A stretch of 64,000 nt of DNA from Azadirachta indica (Eukaryota; Streptophyta; Magnoliopsida; Sapindales; Meliaceae): positions 5,694,913 to 5,758,912 of the forward strand of contig CM040450.1 in NCBI GenBank assembly GCA_022749755.1, given 5' to 3'. Shown here piece by piece: positions 50,428 to 62,621 of the stretch. How positions within the stretch are numbered: the stretch's first letter is position 1; every line of letters begins with the position of its first letter. The notes beneath the pieces are model-generated. The model saw only the letters and a list, made by a program, of their open reading frames with translations, did not search any database and was not told where the DNA came from. Position numbers and translations under genes: made by a program.

Positions 50428-52767
50428 ATTTTGCCCATAACTACTACTATCATTATCGTTAGTCTCCCAGATATATCAGCATTCAACGAACATTAGATTA
50501 TTAATTCGTTCTTTTATGATGCAGACGTTTTGTCTTTGGATCCCTTTATTTTGGGATATTTCTCTTACCCTATAGTTTTATGAGTGTTGCATTTTAGTCC
50601 ATACATGTTACATAAGAACTTAGAAAGCTTGTTTAATTTTATTCTTAATGGAATTTTGCAATAACTAATCCTCATTTTATGCCTATCAATTTTGAATTGT
50701 TCTTTTCCTCTTTCAAAAGCATGTAACACGAGGTGTCCCCAAAAAATCACGTATCTTAATGCTATTTTCGCTCACAAGTTCGGAAATTTTAAATATTATT
50801 TAGAATTGTTGTTAAAAAAGATTACTTAAAATAATATTATATTTTTTAAATATTGTTTTAAATTATTATCATTATAAGTAATGTGATATTTATAGTGATT
50901 TTTTTATAATTTATAAAATAAATAATTTGTGGAATAATTTTTTTAATTATTTTTAGCATTCAGATGATAAATAATAGATTACATAGAATGATAAAATTTG
51001 AGATATTAATTGAAAAATATAGTATTATCTATATAATAAATTTAAATTAATCCAATATAAATGTGTTGTACTTGTAATTGAGTTAAAATATATTTTCTTT
51101 ATAGAATAAAATATTAATTTTCAATTAATCAATTATTATTTGTTTAAGATTTTATATTTTTGCATAAATAATCAAAATCACTGCTCTAAATTGAATTAGT
51201 TGATTGATTGAAAGTCCAACCAACTGTAGAAACAATTTGATGTGCATAATGAATTAAAATATAAAAAAAAAAGTGTAATTATGTGACGCTCAAGTAGATC
51301 TAAAAAATTTATAAAATGAAAGAGACATAGATGAAATAATGAATTGTTGCTTTCTTGGCTTTATGTTGTGAGTACTTCACTGATATATAACATTATTGAA
51401 TATTGATTTCATTCGAATAATTACTAGATAAAATAAAGTAAAATAATTATAAATCATAACATGATTACAAACTTTAAACAATAAAAAAGGCCTCCATGAT
51501 CTCTACTTTATTTATTTTTTATCAAGAACAAGAAACTTCCTACAAATTCTTCTACAAACAAATTATAGAAAAAAACCTTTTACTTTTTATCTTCTCTTTA
51601 TTTTCTTTTGTTGGGTGGTTTTGTTTTATTTTTTTTTATTTTTCTAATATTGGGATAGTGATAAGATATTATATAGCATAATAAATTATTTGGGATATAG
51701 TACAATCATTTGAAGTGCATCATTCAACAACCAATAAACGTGTCAGAAAAAAGAAGGGTGACGTGTACCCCTTTGAACAAAAGAGTGAAAATGATGTCTA
51801 TAAAAGTAATTATAACAAAATTAGGGGCCTCAACAGTGAAAATATCAGTAACAAAGTAGTCAATAAGTGCTCCATGCCAACCTCCTCGAGCGCGTGCCAA
51901 CTTATTTTCAATTTTCAGGATATTTTCGACAAAATATTTTTTTTACAATTTTAAAATATTAAACAACAAAAAGGATTTTGAGTATAAGCATAAGAGGAAT
52001 CTTTTTTTTTTTATTATTTTCATATATAAAATGGAAAATTAAAATGTAAATTACAAAATTTATAATGCAAAAAGCCAAAATATAACACATCTAACGGCGC
52101 GTGTATTAAATCGCTCACGGTGCGCGTTATCAAGGTCGTGCATGTGAGAAACACAAAACTACCCAGAATGTGATGTGCGCTGTGGTGAAACTGAGAATAC
52201 TGATATACCAGAACGCAACAAAACAAAACAAAAGCGAACGAGCAGCTGAGCGCAAAAGCAAACAGGTGGGATCCGCTCCGCACTCCCAACTGGAAACTTA
52301 TCCTGTGAGCGGCCGGCGAAACGCATATCCACCGTCCGATCAATTTTGATCAAGTCCATCTTAAAACCATTAGCACTTTTCGTGGGTCCTACGTCACAGT
52401 CTCCCTCACTAATGAAAACCATAGAGGGAGAAAGAGAGGAAAGTTACTGTAAACATAAAAGTACTCTTCACTCTCTGCAAGGCTCATGATATTAACTCGC
52501 TTTCTCTCTGCAAATCATCGACGTTTACTCTTTCTAGTTTATCTCTTTGAAATGAGAGGGTTTGCTATAGATTCAGCTTGTATTATTATTGTAATATAAT
52601 ATTGATTAGTAGCTGCTTGCTTGCCTACTTTATTACTGTACAAAGAGTTGCTTTCCTTTCTTTCTTCTTCCTTTTTTCGGTTTTGGTTGTTGGGTTAGTG
52701 TTCTTTTCTAGCGGCCTTTTTTTTATGGTCTCATCTCATCAGCTGCTGTATCCAGTTAGCAGAAGAA

Positions 52768-55700
52768 ATGGAGAGAAGGTTTCTTCTGTCGCTTTTAGCA
52801 GTATCCGTTCTTCTTTTATTGGAATCCTCCTCTGCTCAGATGCGAGGTGGGTACTTCTATCTCTCTTTCGTTTTTGCGTGATCGAACTCATTCGTGTTGT
52901 TCCCTTTTATCTTTTTTCTTTTTATGGAAAATATGCATTACTATTTGGGAAAGTTACACCCCTTTTCTTTTGGTAGAGATGAAGGAATTTTTGTTTGCGT
53001 GATTGATTTTTGGCTGTTAATGATGCTGTTGTCGTGTTGATATATTAATATTTGCTTTTGGCAATTTATACTAACCCGTTGTAGATTTTCTTTTTCATTT
53101 TTAAATTATCTAACACCATGACAAAGAGAAGGTGATCTTCTTGGTCTATTTTGTTCATTCGTTGTTGACAGAATATGGATTTTTTTCCCTTAAATCAAAT
53201 TTTTAACTTTATCTTATGGCACGTATTCAATGGAACGTGTGATTAACAATGAGAAATGAACTTGACAAGCTAAAATAAACACAGAAAAGTTATAGTTTTA
53301 GGTTTTTAATGTATGCCTATGTGGTTACTCTAGATTTTGTGAGAAGCAAGAGCCTTGGACTTTCAGTTCATTGCTGGCATTGATAATGATTATTGTTATT
53401 GCCGCTTATATTTTGATTTACTGTTTGCTTAACCATATCCTTGATGACATCTGTTATGTTATTTCATAATTACATGGTTTTAGGCTGTTAAATGATTCAA
53501 TAGAAGGGCAAGCTCAATTTTGCTGGTAGAGTTTGAAATCCCTTCTCTCTGTCTCATGGAGGGGCAATCTCACTAGCCTTAATGTGAAGGCAGCGCAAAA
53601 TTTCTCAGCTACAGAAATAAATTTACAATTCCACTACTATTGAAATGCATTTTAGAATATCTATTTTTCCTTGATAATTAAACTGATGTAAACTATATGC
53701 TTGATTGTTTATCCAGATGTTGCCAAATTTAATATAATTCACTGATGGTGTTTTGGAGTGGCTTTATAAGTTACAATTAGCTGTCTCATGAAAAGTTAAA
53801 ATACTGATTCTTGCTTTGGAAAGTGGCAGACTCTTGTAATTTATTTGATTGAAGCATCTGTTAGATAAAACAAAAATGATTCCTTTTCATAATTTCCCAG
53901 CTTATTGTAATTATATTGTTGGGATATTAATTAGTTTTTTATTTAAGTTGATAATCAGCCAATGAAGGTAGGATATATAAGTGAGCATTTTATCTTCAAC
54001 ATATCTGGTTTCTTGGCCTGCATTGGTAATGGAATTAGAATTGACACTCAGCAAGCTTGAAGTTAGAATTTGGCAGGTCTTTTCTACATTCTCTTGTTAT
54101 AAGAATGGAACTACTAAGAATGTAAATGGTCTCTCTTTTAATTCTCATGTCTCCAGAAACATCTTTGAAAATAAACTTGATTTTTATGCTGGTGATGTGT
54201 ATTTGAGGAAATTAACTGGGAAAGCAAATAGAATTTCATGTGTATGCCTATAATTTAAAAACCTGAAAATTTTGCATCTGTTGCATGCTATTATCGCTAA
54301 CATATTTGAAAATGTGAAGCAGGTTTTGTGAGTTTGGACTGTGGGGGTAAAAAAAACTTCACTGACGAACTAGGACTTCAGTGGACTTCTGATGATCATC
54401 TTATTTATGGAGAGACAAGCAGTATATCTGTTGCAAATGAAACTAGGAAGCAATATATGACACTGAGACATTTTCCGGCTGATTCCAGGAAGTACTGTTA
54501 CAAGCTTGATGTCATAACAAGGACAAGGTATCTCGTAAGAGCAACATTCTTGTATGGTAATTTTGACAGCAATAATGTTTATCCTAAATTTGACATTTCC
54601 CTTGGGCCTACTCGCTGGTCTACTATTGTCATATCTGATGCTACTACTATAGAGGTGCGAGAACTAATATTTTTGGCTTCAAGTCCTACAATTGATGTGT
54701 GTTTATCAAATGCTACAACTGGGCAGCCATTCATTTCTACCCTTGAGCTCCGACAATTCAATGGTTCTGTTTACTATACACCATTTGAAGACCACTATTA
54801 TCTCAGTGTCTCTGCAAGAATTAATTTTGGAGCAGATAGTGAAGCTCCAGTTAGGTATGCTCATTTCATCTGGTTAAGAAGGATATAGAGTCTGAACTCT
54901 GTTTTTCAAGTGTTTATTTTTATGAATTTTGAAATTAAATTGTGGGCCATAGAATGTAGAAATCAAAACTAATAAAAAAATGAAAAGGAAAAATGCTGTT
55001 TATGTTGTCCCTAGATCAAAAAACAACTTTGACTCATGATTTAATAAGTTTTAATTAAGAAAGCTGTAATTTTGTAAAGTCTTTTCATTGCAAAAAAAAT
55101 TTGTATATGAGAAGGGAGAATAAGAAAAACTATGTTTCTGTAACTTCAGGTATCCTGATGACCCATTTGATAGAATATGGGAATCTGACTCTTTGAAGAA
55201 AGCAAATTATCTAGTTGATGTTGCTGCTGGCACAGTGAAAGTGTCAACCAAAATGCCAATTGACATTAACAGTGATGAAATGCCACCTGTAAAAGTGATG
55301 CAGACTGCTGTAGTTGGTACAAATGGATCACTAACTTACAGGTTGAACTTGGATGGTTTTCCTGGCTTTGGTTGGGCTTTCTCCTACTTCGCCGAAATTG
55401 AAGATCTGGATCCAGATGAGTCGAGAAAATTTAGGCTGGTGCTCCCTGGCCAGCCTGATGTGAGCAAAGCTATAGTTAACATCCAAGAAAATGCTCAAGG
55501 AAAATATCGTGTCTATGAGCCAGGATACACTAACATATCTCTACCATTTGTATTATCGTTTCGATTTGGAAAAACTTCTGATTCTTCTAGAGGTCCACTT
55601 TTGAATGCTATGGAGGTAAACAAGTATCTGGAGCGTAATGGTGGTTCCATAGATGGTAAGCACAGTTTGTGTACTTTGAGCGAATGTAGGTTATGTGCAT

Positions 55701-58700
55701 GCATGCCTCAGTCAGAAGTCTTGGGGTTTGTAATTGTCTTTTGAACTACAACTACCACCACTTATCAGAAAAAGAAAAAAGAAACTATGCAGGCTGAACA
55801 TTTTCTATCTTTTTCTTTCTTCTACTCTTTTTGTAATTTTTATATCATGCATCATAATTTAATGGTGAACCTCCGAAAGTCTAATCATGGCATATCTCAT
55901 GATAGGTTTGTTTGAGTTGCAGGAGCAATTATTGTGAGTGTAATTTCACTCTACTCATCTACTGAGTGGGCTCAAGAAGGTGGCGACCCATGCCTGCCGG
56001 TTCCATGGTCCTGGTTACAGTGTAACTCAGATCAACAACCAAGTATAACAGTAATGTAAATATTTTTTCCCTTCTGATGTTTCACGCTGTGTGTCTTGCA
56101 TCCCTTGTGATGCTGTATTCCGGTGCCATATCTGAAAGAAATGTTACTAACATCACACAATTTTTTTTGTTTCTTGTACATGGCGCTCAGCCACTTGTCT
56201 ATGAAGAATTTGACTGGGAATATACCTTCAGGCTTCACAAAATTAAGCAACTTAATTGAGTTGTAAGTTTCAAAGTTCAAACTGCATAATCTTTTTTTCT
56301 GGACAGTTTCATATATTTGAAATTCTGGGTGTTCACTGCATAAAAGTTGGAGCTTTGTTATTGTGTTATTGTTGTCTAATTTTCCTATGATCACAGATGG
56401 CTTGATGGGAATTCGTTGTCTGGTCTGATTCCAGATTTTAGTGGATGCACAAATTTGAAGATCATGTAAAATTCTGATGACTTTTTATCTTGTAATAAAT
56501 ATCAAATTATTGAGCCAATTATTTACGAAGATCTTTGCCTTGTATAGTCATCTTGAGAAGAACCAGTTGACAGGTCCGCTGCCGTCCTCTTTAATGAACC
56601 TACCTAATTTGAGAGAATTGTAAGTTATCAGAACTTGGATATCATTTATTGTTAGCCATTGACCATTTGAAAGACATTACATTATCTTGCAGAAAATTTT
56701 ATATATATTATGTTAAGATGATTGAGCTTCTTTGATTTGTTTCATTCCTTTCTTTTCATTTAACTGTGAAAGGATGTTATCCATGTTGCTTCAAAGAAGA
56801 TGATTGCATGTACATGACACATTTGGTGGTTGCAGGTATGTGCAAAATAATATGTTATCCGGCAGGGTACCATCAGGTCTTCCCAACAAAAACTTGGTTT
56901 TGGAGTGAGTATTTCTTTTAAATTTGTGAATTTAAAATGCATAAAGTGCTTACTAAAAATTGGCATGAAAAGGTTGACACTTATATATTTTGCTTGATGA
57001 ACAAATATGAACACAACCTGGTCATATTGAAACCCACAACCATTGGCAGCATGCTTGTATCTTAAGAAATTTAAATTTCAATCAAGGGATTGTCATACCT
57101 TTTAATTTTTACCTTACACCTTCCAATTTTTATGGATATTGTGTTGCAATTGCTGTTGAAAAATACAGACACAGGTTTTGGTAGTTATGTAAAATTGCTT
57201 ATAACTCCATATTATAATTGCTATTATACATGGTTTTTAGCCACTGAAATCCAAAGATATATGCTGATTTAGCATAGCTTTTTTATTGGTAGCAACAGCA
57301 GTCATTGTTGAGGCTGTGGCAAATCAAATATTATTTTAAAATTGTTATCTTTAAGAGGTATATTTTGTTTTTCATAATTCTGCACATACAATAATGGGTT
57401 TTAGTCTGTTTAAGTGTTGTACATCAACTGCACTTTAGATTTGGTTTGAACTGTTGGGTTTTTGACTTGGAAGTGTTGTAATCAGATCCATCATATGTAC
57501 AAATGTTCATCTTTTGGCCTGCCCAATTCATTTTTATTTGAACTCTCTTGTTATTGCTCACAGAAGTCTTATGTAAATTCAGTGCTCATAATTCTTTACT
57601 ATTGCTTCACATTTCTCAACAGCTACTCTGGAAACATTAATCTTCATGAAGGGGGAAGAAAAACAAGGCACCTTCATATTATTATTGGGTCATCGGTTGG
57701 AGCTGCTGTTCTGCTTATAGCTACTGTTGTATCTTGCCTATTCATGCACAAAGGGAAGAAAAGCAGTTATAATCAAGGTATAGTTTGCGTAAAGTTTGAA
57801 CTTCGTGTCTATTCCATTGGATATCTCAGCTGGTTGAACATGCTCAACATGCTTAATTTGTATTAATTTTCTTAGACCAACTTCGCCATTCCCTGCCCAT
57901 TCAAAGGCCAGTTTCTTCCTTAAAGGAAGCTCCAGCAGAAGCTGCACATTGCTTCACATTATCTGATATTCAAGATGCTACAAAAAAGCTTGAGAAGAAA
58001 ATTGGTTCTGGGGGTTTTGGAGTTGTATATTATGGGAAACTGAAAGATGAAAAGGAAATTGCAGTCAAACTTCTAACTAATAATTCCTATCAGGGGAACA
58101 GAGAATTCTCAAATGAGGTATAACTTTTCGCGTTATTAAACTCCATCCTATTTGAGTCTTAGCTCTTTCTATGTAGGAGTAACTGCTACATTTTCTGAGA
58201 GAAACAATTGCTTTGATATAATTGCTAACACTGGAAAATTCTTTAAGAAGTTAGATTTATTTCGATTTTCAGTGAAACAAATAGTTATATTAGATGGATT
58301 AGTACTGCAGTAGTGTTTAGAAGCTGGCAATCTTGTGAATTGACTCATACTTCTATTTGATGTAGGTGACTCTTCTTTCGAGGATACATCACAGAAACCT
58401 AGTACAGTTTCTTGGATATTGTCAAGAAGAAGGGAAAAGTATACTTGTTTATGAGTTTATGCATAATGGAACGCTGAAGGAACATCTCTATGGTAAGTTC
58501 ATGTGTATTTGCATTAAAATGATAAAAGTTTCCAGAATCACCCATGCATGAATTTTGATAGGTGCATTGACACGTGAGCAAAGTATTAATTGGATTAAAC
58601 GTCTTGAAATTGCCGAAGATGCTGCAAAAGGTTTGTTAAGAGCTAAGGGATCAATTCTTTGTTGCTACAGATAAATCTCTCTCTCTAGAATAAATTTATT

Positions 58701-60105
58701 GAATCTTGTGTTCTTGTGCTTATTCAGGAATTGAATACCTGCACACGGGCTGTGTTCCAGCTATTATCCATAGAGATTTGAAAACCAGCAATATTCTTCT
58801 TGACAAACACATGAGAGCAAAGGTTTCAGATTTTGGTCTTTCAAAATCTGCAGTAGATGGAGTATCTCATGTGTCGAGCATAGTACGGGGCACTGTTGGA
58901 TATCTGGATCCTGAGTGAGGCCCTTTTCCAGTAAAGCATTCCATTATTGCCCACATTGCTACTGCTTGTGCTTTGATATATAATTAATTTGAGTACGTTT
59001 TTGCTTGTGGTGTTAGACTTCAGAAGAAATTCTCATTTGTGAACAAACGTGCCTACGAGTAGTTGTAGCTTGAAGTTTTTGACATGATTGTTATTTCTAA
59101 GCATTCTAATTCAATAGAAACAATTAAGGTGTATTACTGGCAGCAACTTCTGTTTCTGGCCATTATCACACCATGCCTGTTTGATAATTATTCTTCCAAA
59201 TACAAGGGCAGCCTTGGTTTTAATTTTGCTGACTGTCATACTTAGTGTCTAACATAATTGGCCTTATTACATTGATTAATCTTTTTGTCCAATGATTGCA
59301 GGTATTATATCTCCCAGCAGTTAACAGACAAGAGTGATGTCTATAGTTTTGGTGTCATTCTTCTCGAGCTGATATCTGGTCAGGAAGCAATATCAAATGA
59401 AAGCTTTGGTGTTAATTGCCGTAACATAGTCCAATGGGTAAGTGCGGTTAATTCATTTGAGAAGCATTGTTATAGGAACTTCTGACCAAACATATGAAAG
59501 CTAAAAAGTTACTCTTGAAAGGCTAATGGTAAAAAAGGTCTGAATGTTAGTCTTGCTGATAAGTGGTGTTTGTTTTTGAAAAAGGAAATTCAAATCATCA
59601 ATATTAATGTGATATGTTTTGTGGACAAAATGTTGGGCAAGGGCCTTTTGGCTCTTTGGTTTGATGATGTTGCAAAAAGATTTCCATTCTTTGCCTTTTT
59701 GCTAAAACTTCATTCTTTTATATGTATAAACTTAGATGTCAGGTGTTAACTACATTCAATCATTATATATCACAGGCAAAGCTACACATTGAGAGTGGGG
59801 ACATCCAAGGTATCATTGACCCATCTCTACGGGATGAATACGACATCCAGTCAATGTGGAAGATAGCAGAAAAAGCTTTGATGTGTGTCCAGCCTCATGG
59901 ACACATGAGACCATCAATTTCAGAAGTTCTCAAGGACATCCAAGATGCTATCTTAATTGAAAGGGAAGCAGCAACAGCAAGAGAAGGTAACTCAGATGAA
60001 ATGTCAAGGAATTCCATTCATTCTTCTCTCAACACGGGTTCCATGGGTGGAACTGAGAATTTCCTGTCATTAGATGAATCTATTGCCAGACCAACTGCTC
60101 GATAG
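52768..60105 (+). CDS. malectin-like LRR receptor kinase (At1g67720-like)
   Basis: Probable plasma-membrane receptor kinase. Fifteen in-phase exons: 52768-52846, 54323-54854, 55150-55655, 55923-56055, 56191-56262, 56397-56465, 56548-56619, 56836-56904, 57623-57777, 57876-58117, 58366-58492, 58562-58630, 58728-58914, 59302-59437 and 59776-60105, giving 925 residues. Order: signal peptide ([20 protein letters not shown]), malectin-like domain from GFVSLDCGG to about residue 370, a GDPC motif, then about four leucine-rich repeat segments encoded by 72/69-bp exons. A transmembrane helix follows at about 530-552, then a kinase domain with [30 protein letters not shown] and GTVGYLDPE. All catalytic landmarks are present (RD type), so the kinase should be active. 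The first intron is large (1.48 kb). The ligand is unknown. Close to the Arabidopsis At1g67720/At2g37050 group by family memory. Confidence 0.93.
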
Positions 60106-62200
60106 TTCTAGTTCTTGTACAAGCACAAAATTCCCAATTTTTCCCCCTTTCTCTGGTTATATTCTTTGCTGTGGCTAGAAATTTTAGTTTTTTACATAGT
60201 TGGAATCTGTATCAAGTTGCCCCATGTAAGTTTTAAGGAAACACCTGAAAACAAAAACACAAAAAGAAGAAGAGACGGAAAAGAATGAAAGAAGATCCCG
60301 TGTCATAAACTTGTAAATTTTGGGCTTGCTAATTAGTTGATCTTTTTTTGTTTTCAATCCTATGAATTTGTTAGTCCTTGTTAGTTCAATGGTAAATTTT
60401 GGATTTTTTAATTATGTGATTTCTTTTCTGCTACCAATATTTCTTATGAATTAGCGGTTGCTTATAGTAGTGGGTTTAATTGATAAATGGGTAAATTTTT
60501 GTGAATTAGTTCAAATTCTACTTGCATTAAGGTCAAAAAGAAGTTTTTTTTTTTTTTTTCTCCCAATTCGGTATGAACATGAATTACTTAGTTGATGATT
60601 ATTAGTTCAATTGGTAACATATTTTTACAACGGTACAAGAGGTTAGTTTACACCTTTCGTAACAATACTCACAAGAATAAAGAGTTTAATAAAAATTAAA
60701 AAATAAAATCTTTCGTATATGGTTACATAAAATTCATCTATTGAAGACAGTATCAAAATTTTCGCCAAGAAAATATTAGACTTATGCTTTCGGTGGTAAA
60801 ATCTTGCGGCATCATCAAGAGCATTTAGGGTTTCAAGAAAAGGGGTTCAATTTGCAAGCCATAGCACTTCGCGAATTATTTGAAACGGTGTCGTACATTT
60901 TGGACTTGTACAGACGATGTCTGATCAAGTTTACCTAGAGCTCGACGTTACAACGAAGCTGTAGGCCACCATGATTGAACAAGCATCGTCCAACCCTTCA
61001 ATCTGTGCCGTTGGATTTGGGCCTGTCATGGTGGTTCCCACTGACATTGCTTTCAGATCAGATCGCAAGGTTAATAGTCAGGCTTCAACATGTGATTGTT
61101 GACCGTATTGCAGAGTTGTGTCGTTTTAGAGACATCAATTATATGCGAGCTAACAAGCAATACGGGCTCTACATGCTCACTATTTGTTGGCCCACGAAAA
61201 AAGCATGCCATCGCAAATAATTCCATTACGAAAAATTAAATTAATTGTAGTAATAATAATTTTTGTATGCTTCAAATTTTTTTCAAGCATATATTAAATT
61301 ATAGGTCCTCTGGGAATTAAATATTTTAAATCAAATAAGTAGGTGAATAATTAATAATTTGTTTTATATTTTAAAAAATCTATAAGTTTGACAGGATTAA
61401 CGTAACACTATGAAAATATTAAATAAAGATATATAAATATTTTTTCACATATTTAATTAGTCTCTATTAATTTAAGGCTCTCACACAAAATCAAGAATTT
61501 ATAGTTCACGGATGAAATTTTTTACTCTTATTCAAATTTTTTTTAAAAAAAATTATATTATTAGTTATTTATTTAAAATATTTATTAATTTTAATTAATA
61601 TTAAAAATAAATTTTAAATTAACTAAGATATTAAGGAAAATAAAATTTAGATTGTTTTACATATAACACTAAATATTTTAATAATTTTTTAAAAAACTGT
61701 TAAAAAACACTATAACTTATAAGTATTATAAATTATGTGTTTTAATGTTTTGAAAAATACTCCATCCGACAATAAATACAATTTATAATAATAAAATTAT
61801 TATGTAAGAAAGATATCTTTCAAATTAGTTATCACTGACCATAATTGTTGCTTCCACGACTTCATTTAAAACTTTTAAGATGCATTTTAATTAAAAAAAT
61901 TATAATATTGATAAATTATACTTAAATTTTATATTGTGAATAATATATACAAAAAATTTAAATACGGTGTCAAATTTGTAATTGTGAAATTTTTGTGTTT
62001 TTTATTTGCAAATGCACAGTGAAAAGTAAAACGACCAACCGGCATTGTTCATTTTAAAGCGGTGAACCAGATAACGTTTAAACGATGCCGTACACAAAAC
62101 ACGTGGTCAAATGCGATTGCCCAGGCTCCGAATCTAGAAAAAAGAAAGGCAGAAAACCCGGAAAATTAAAAAATAATGATACAAAATGAAAACCCAAATA
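60106..62200. other. receptor kinase 3' UTR and intergenic sequence
   Basis: The first 250 bases are likely 3' UTR. A more GC-balanced patch at about 60,770-61,220 contains an 81-codon ORF (60,975-61,220) without any recognisable domain or splice support. The rest is AT-rich. A G-box (CACGTG) at about 62,101 may belong to the NF-YB promoter. Confidence 0.4.
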
Positions 62201-62621
62201 ACAAAACCAACGGTGTTGATAAACTCCATTGTTACATCTGAGTCGTCTCCTTTCTGCTCTCTTCTCCAGCGTCCGATCCCTTCTCTTTCTTCCCCATTCA
62301 TCTCCATCTAAAGCCTCTCCCTCTCTCGCGCCCTTTTACAAATCTTCCCCATACTCCCACTCACACCTTCAGGTTCGTTAACTAACCTCTTAACTACCCC
62401 TCTCTCTTTCTCTCTCTTTTCCCTCCCTCCTTCCTTCTCTCTAGCATCTCTCTCTCTCTCCCTCTGTCGCCTTCCTCTCTTTCACTCCATTTCTCTCTTT
62501 GGCTCGATTTCTCTTTCTATCTTCCTTCGTGTCTAAGGGTTTTGATTTCCGATTCAATTGTGATTACGATTATGATTGTGTTTCTTTTGTGTGGTATTGT
62601 TCAGCTAGGGTTTTCTTCGAG
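62201..62621 (+). promoter_or_regulatory. NF-YB leader, probably with a 5' UTR intron
   Basis: A strongly CT-rich leader (62,230-62,500). A possible donor (AGGTTCGT, about 62,372) and an acceptor (TTGTTCAG, ending 62,604) would remove about 230 bp and leave a short leader before the ATG at 62,622. The frame is open upstream with another ATG at 62,499, but that extension lies inside the presumed intron. Confidence 0.45.

Larger units (their letters stand above)
47188..52500. other. AT-rich intergenic spacer, no gene seen
   Basis: No credible exon on either strand. The last few hundred bases (about 52,080-52,500) become more GC-balanced and contain CACGTG-like and CCGTCCGAT motifs, so they probably belong to the receptor kinase promoter. 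Confidence 0.5.

Noticed and set aside
53981..54253. 90-codon plus-strand ORF
   Set aside because: It lies wholly inside the first intron of the receptor kinase and has intron-like composition.
60975..61220. 81-codon ORF between the receptor kinase and NF-YB
   Set aside because: No recognisable domain, no splice partners, and no conserved context.
62499..62621. N-terminal extension of NF-YB from an upstream ATG
   Set aside because: The extension is CT-rich leader sequence ahead of a clear 3' splice site. The family start is at 62,622.
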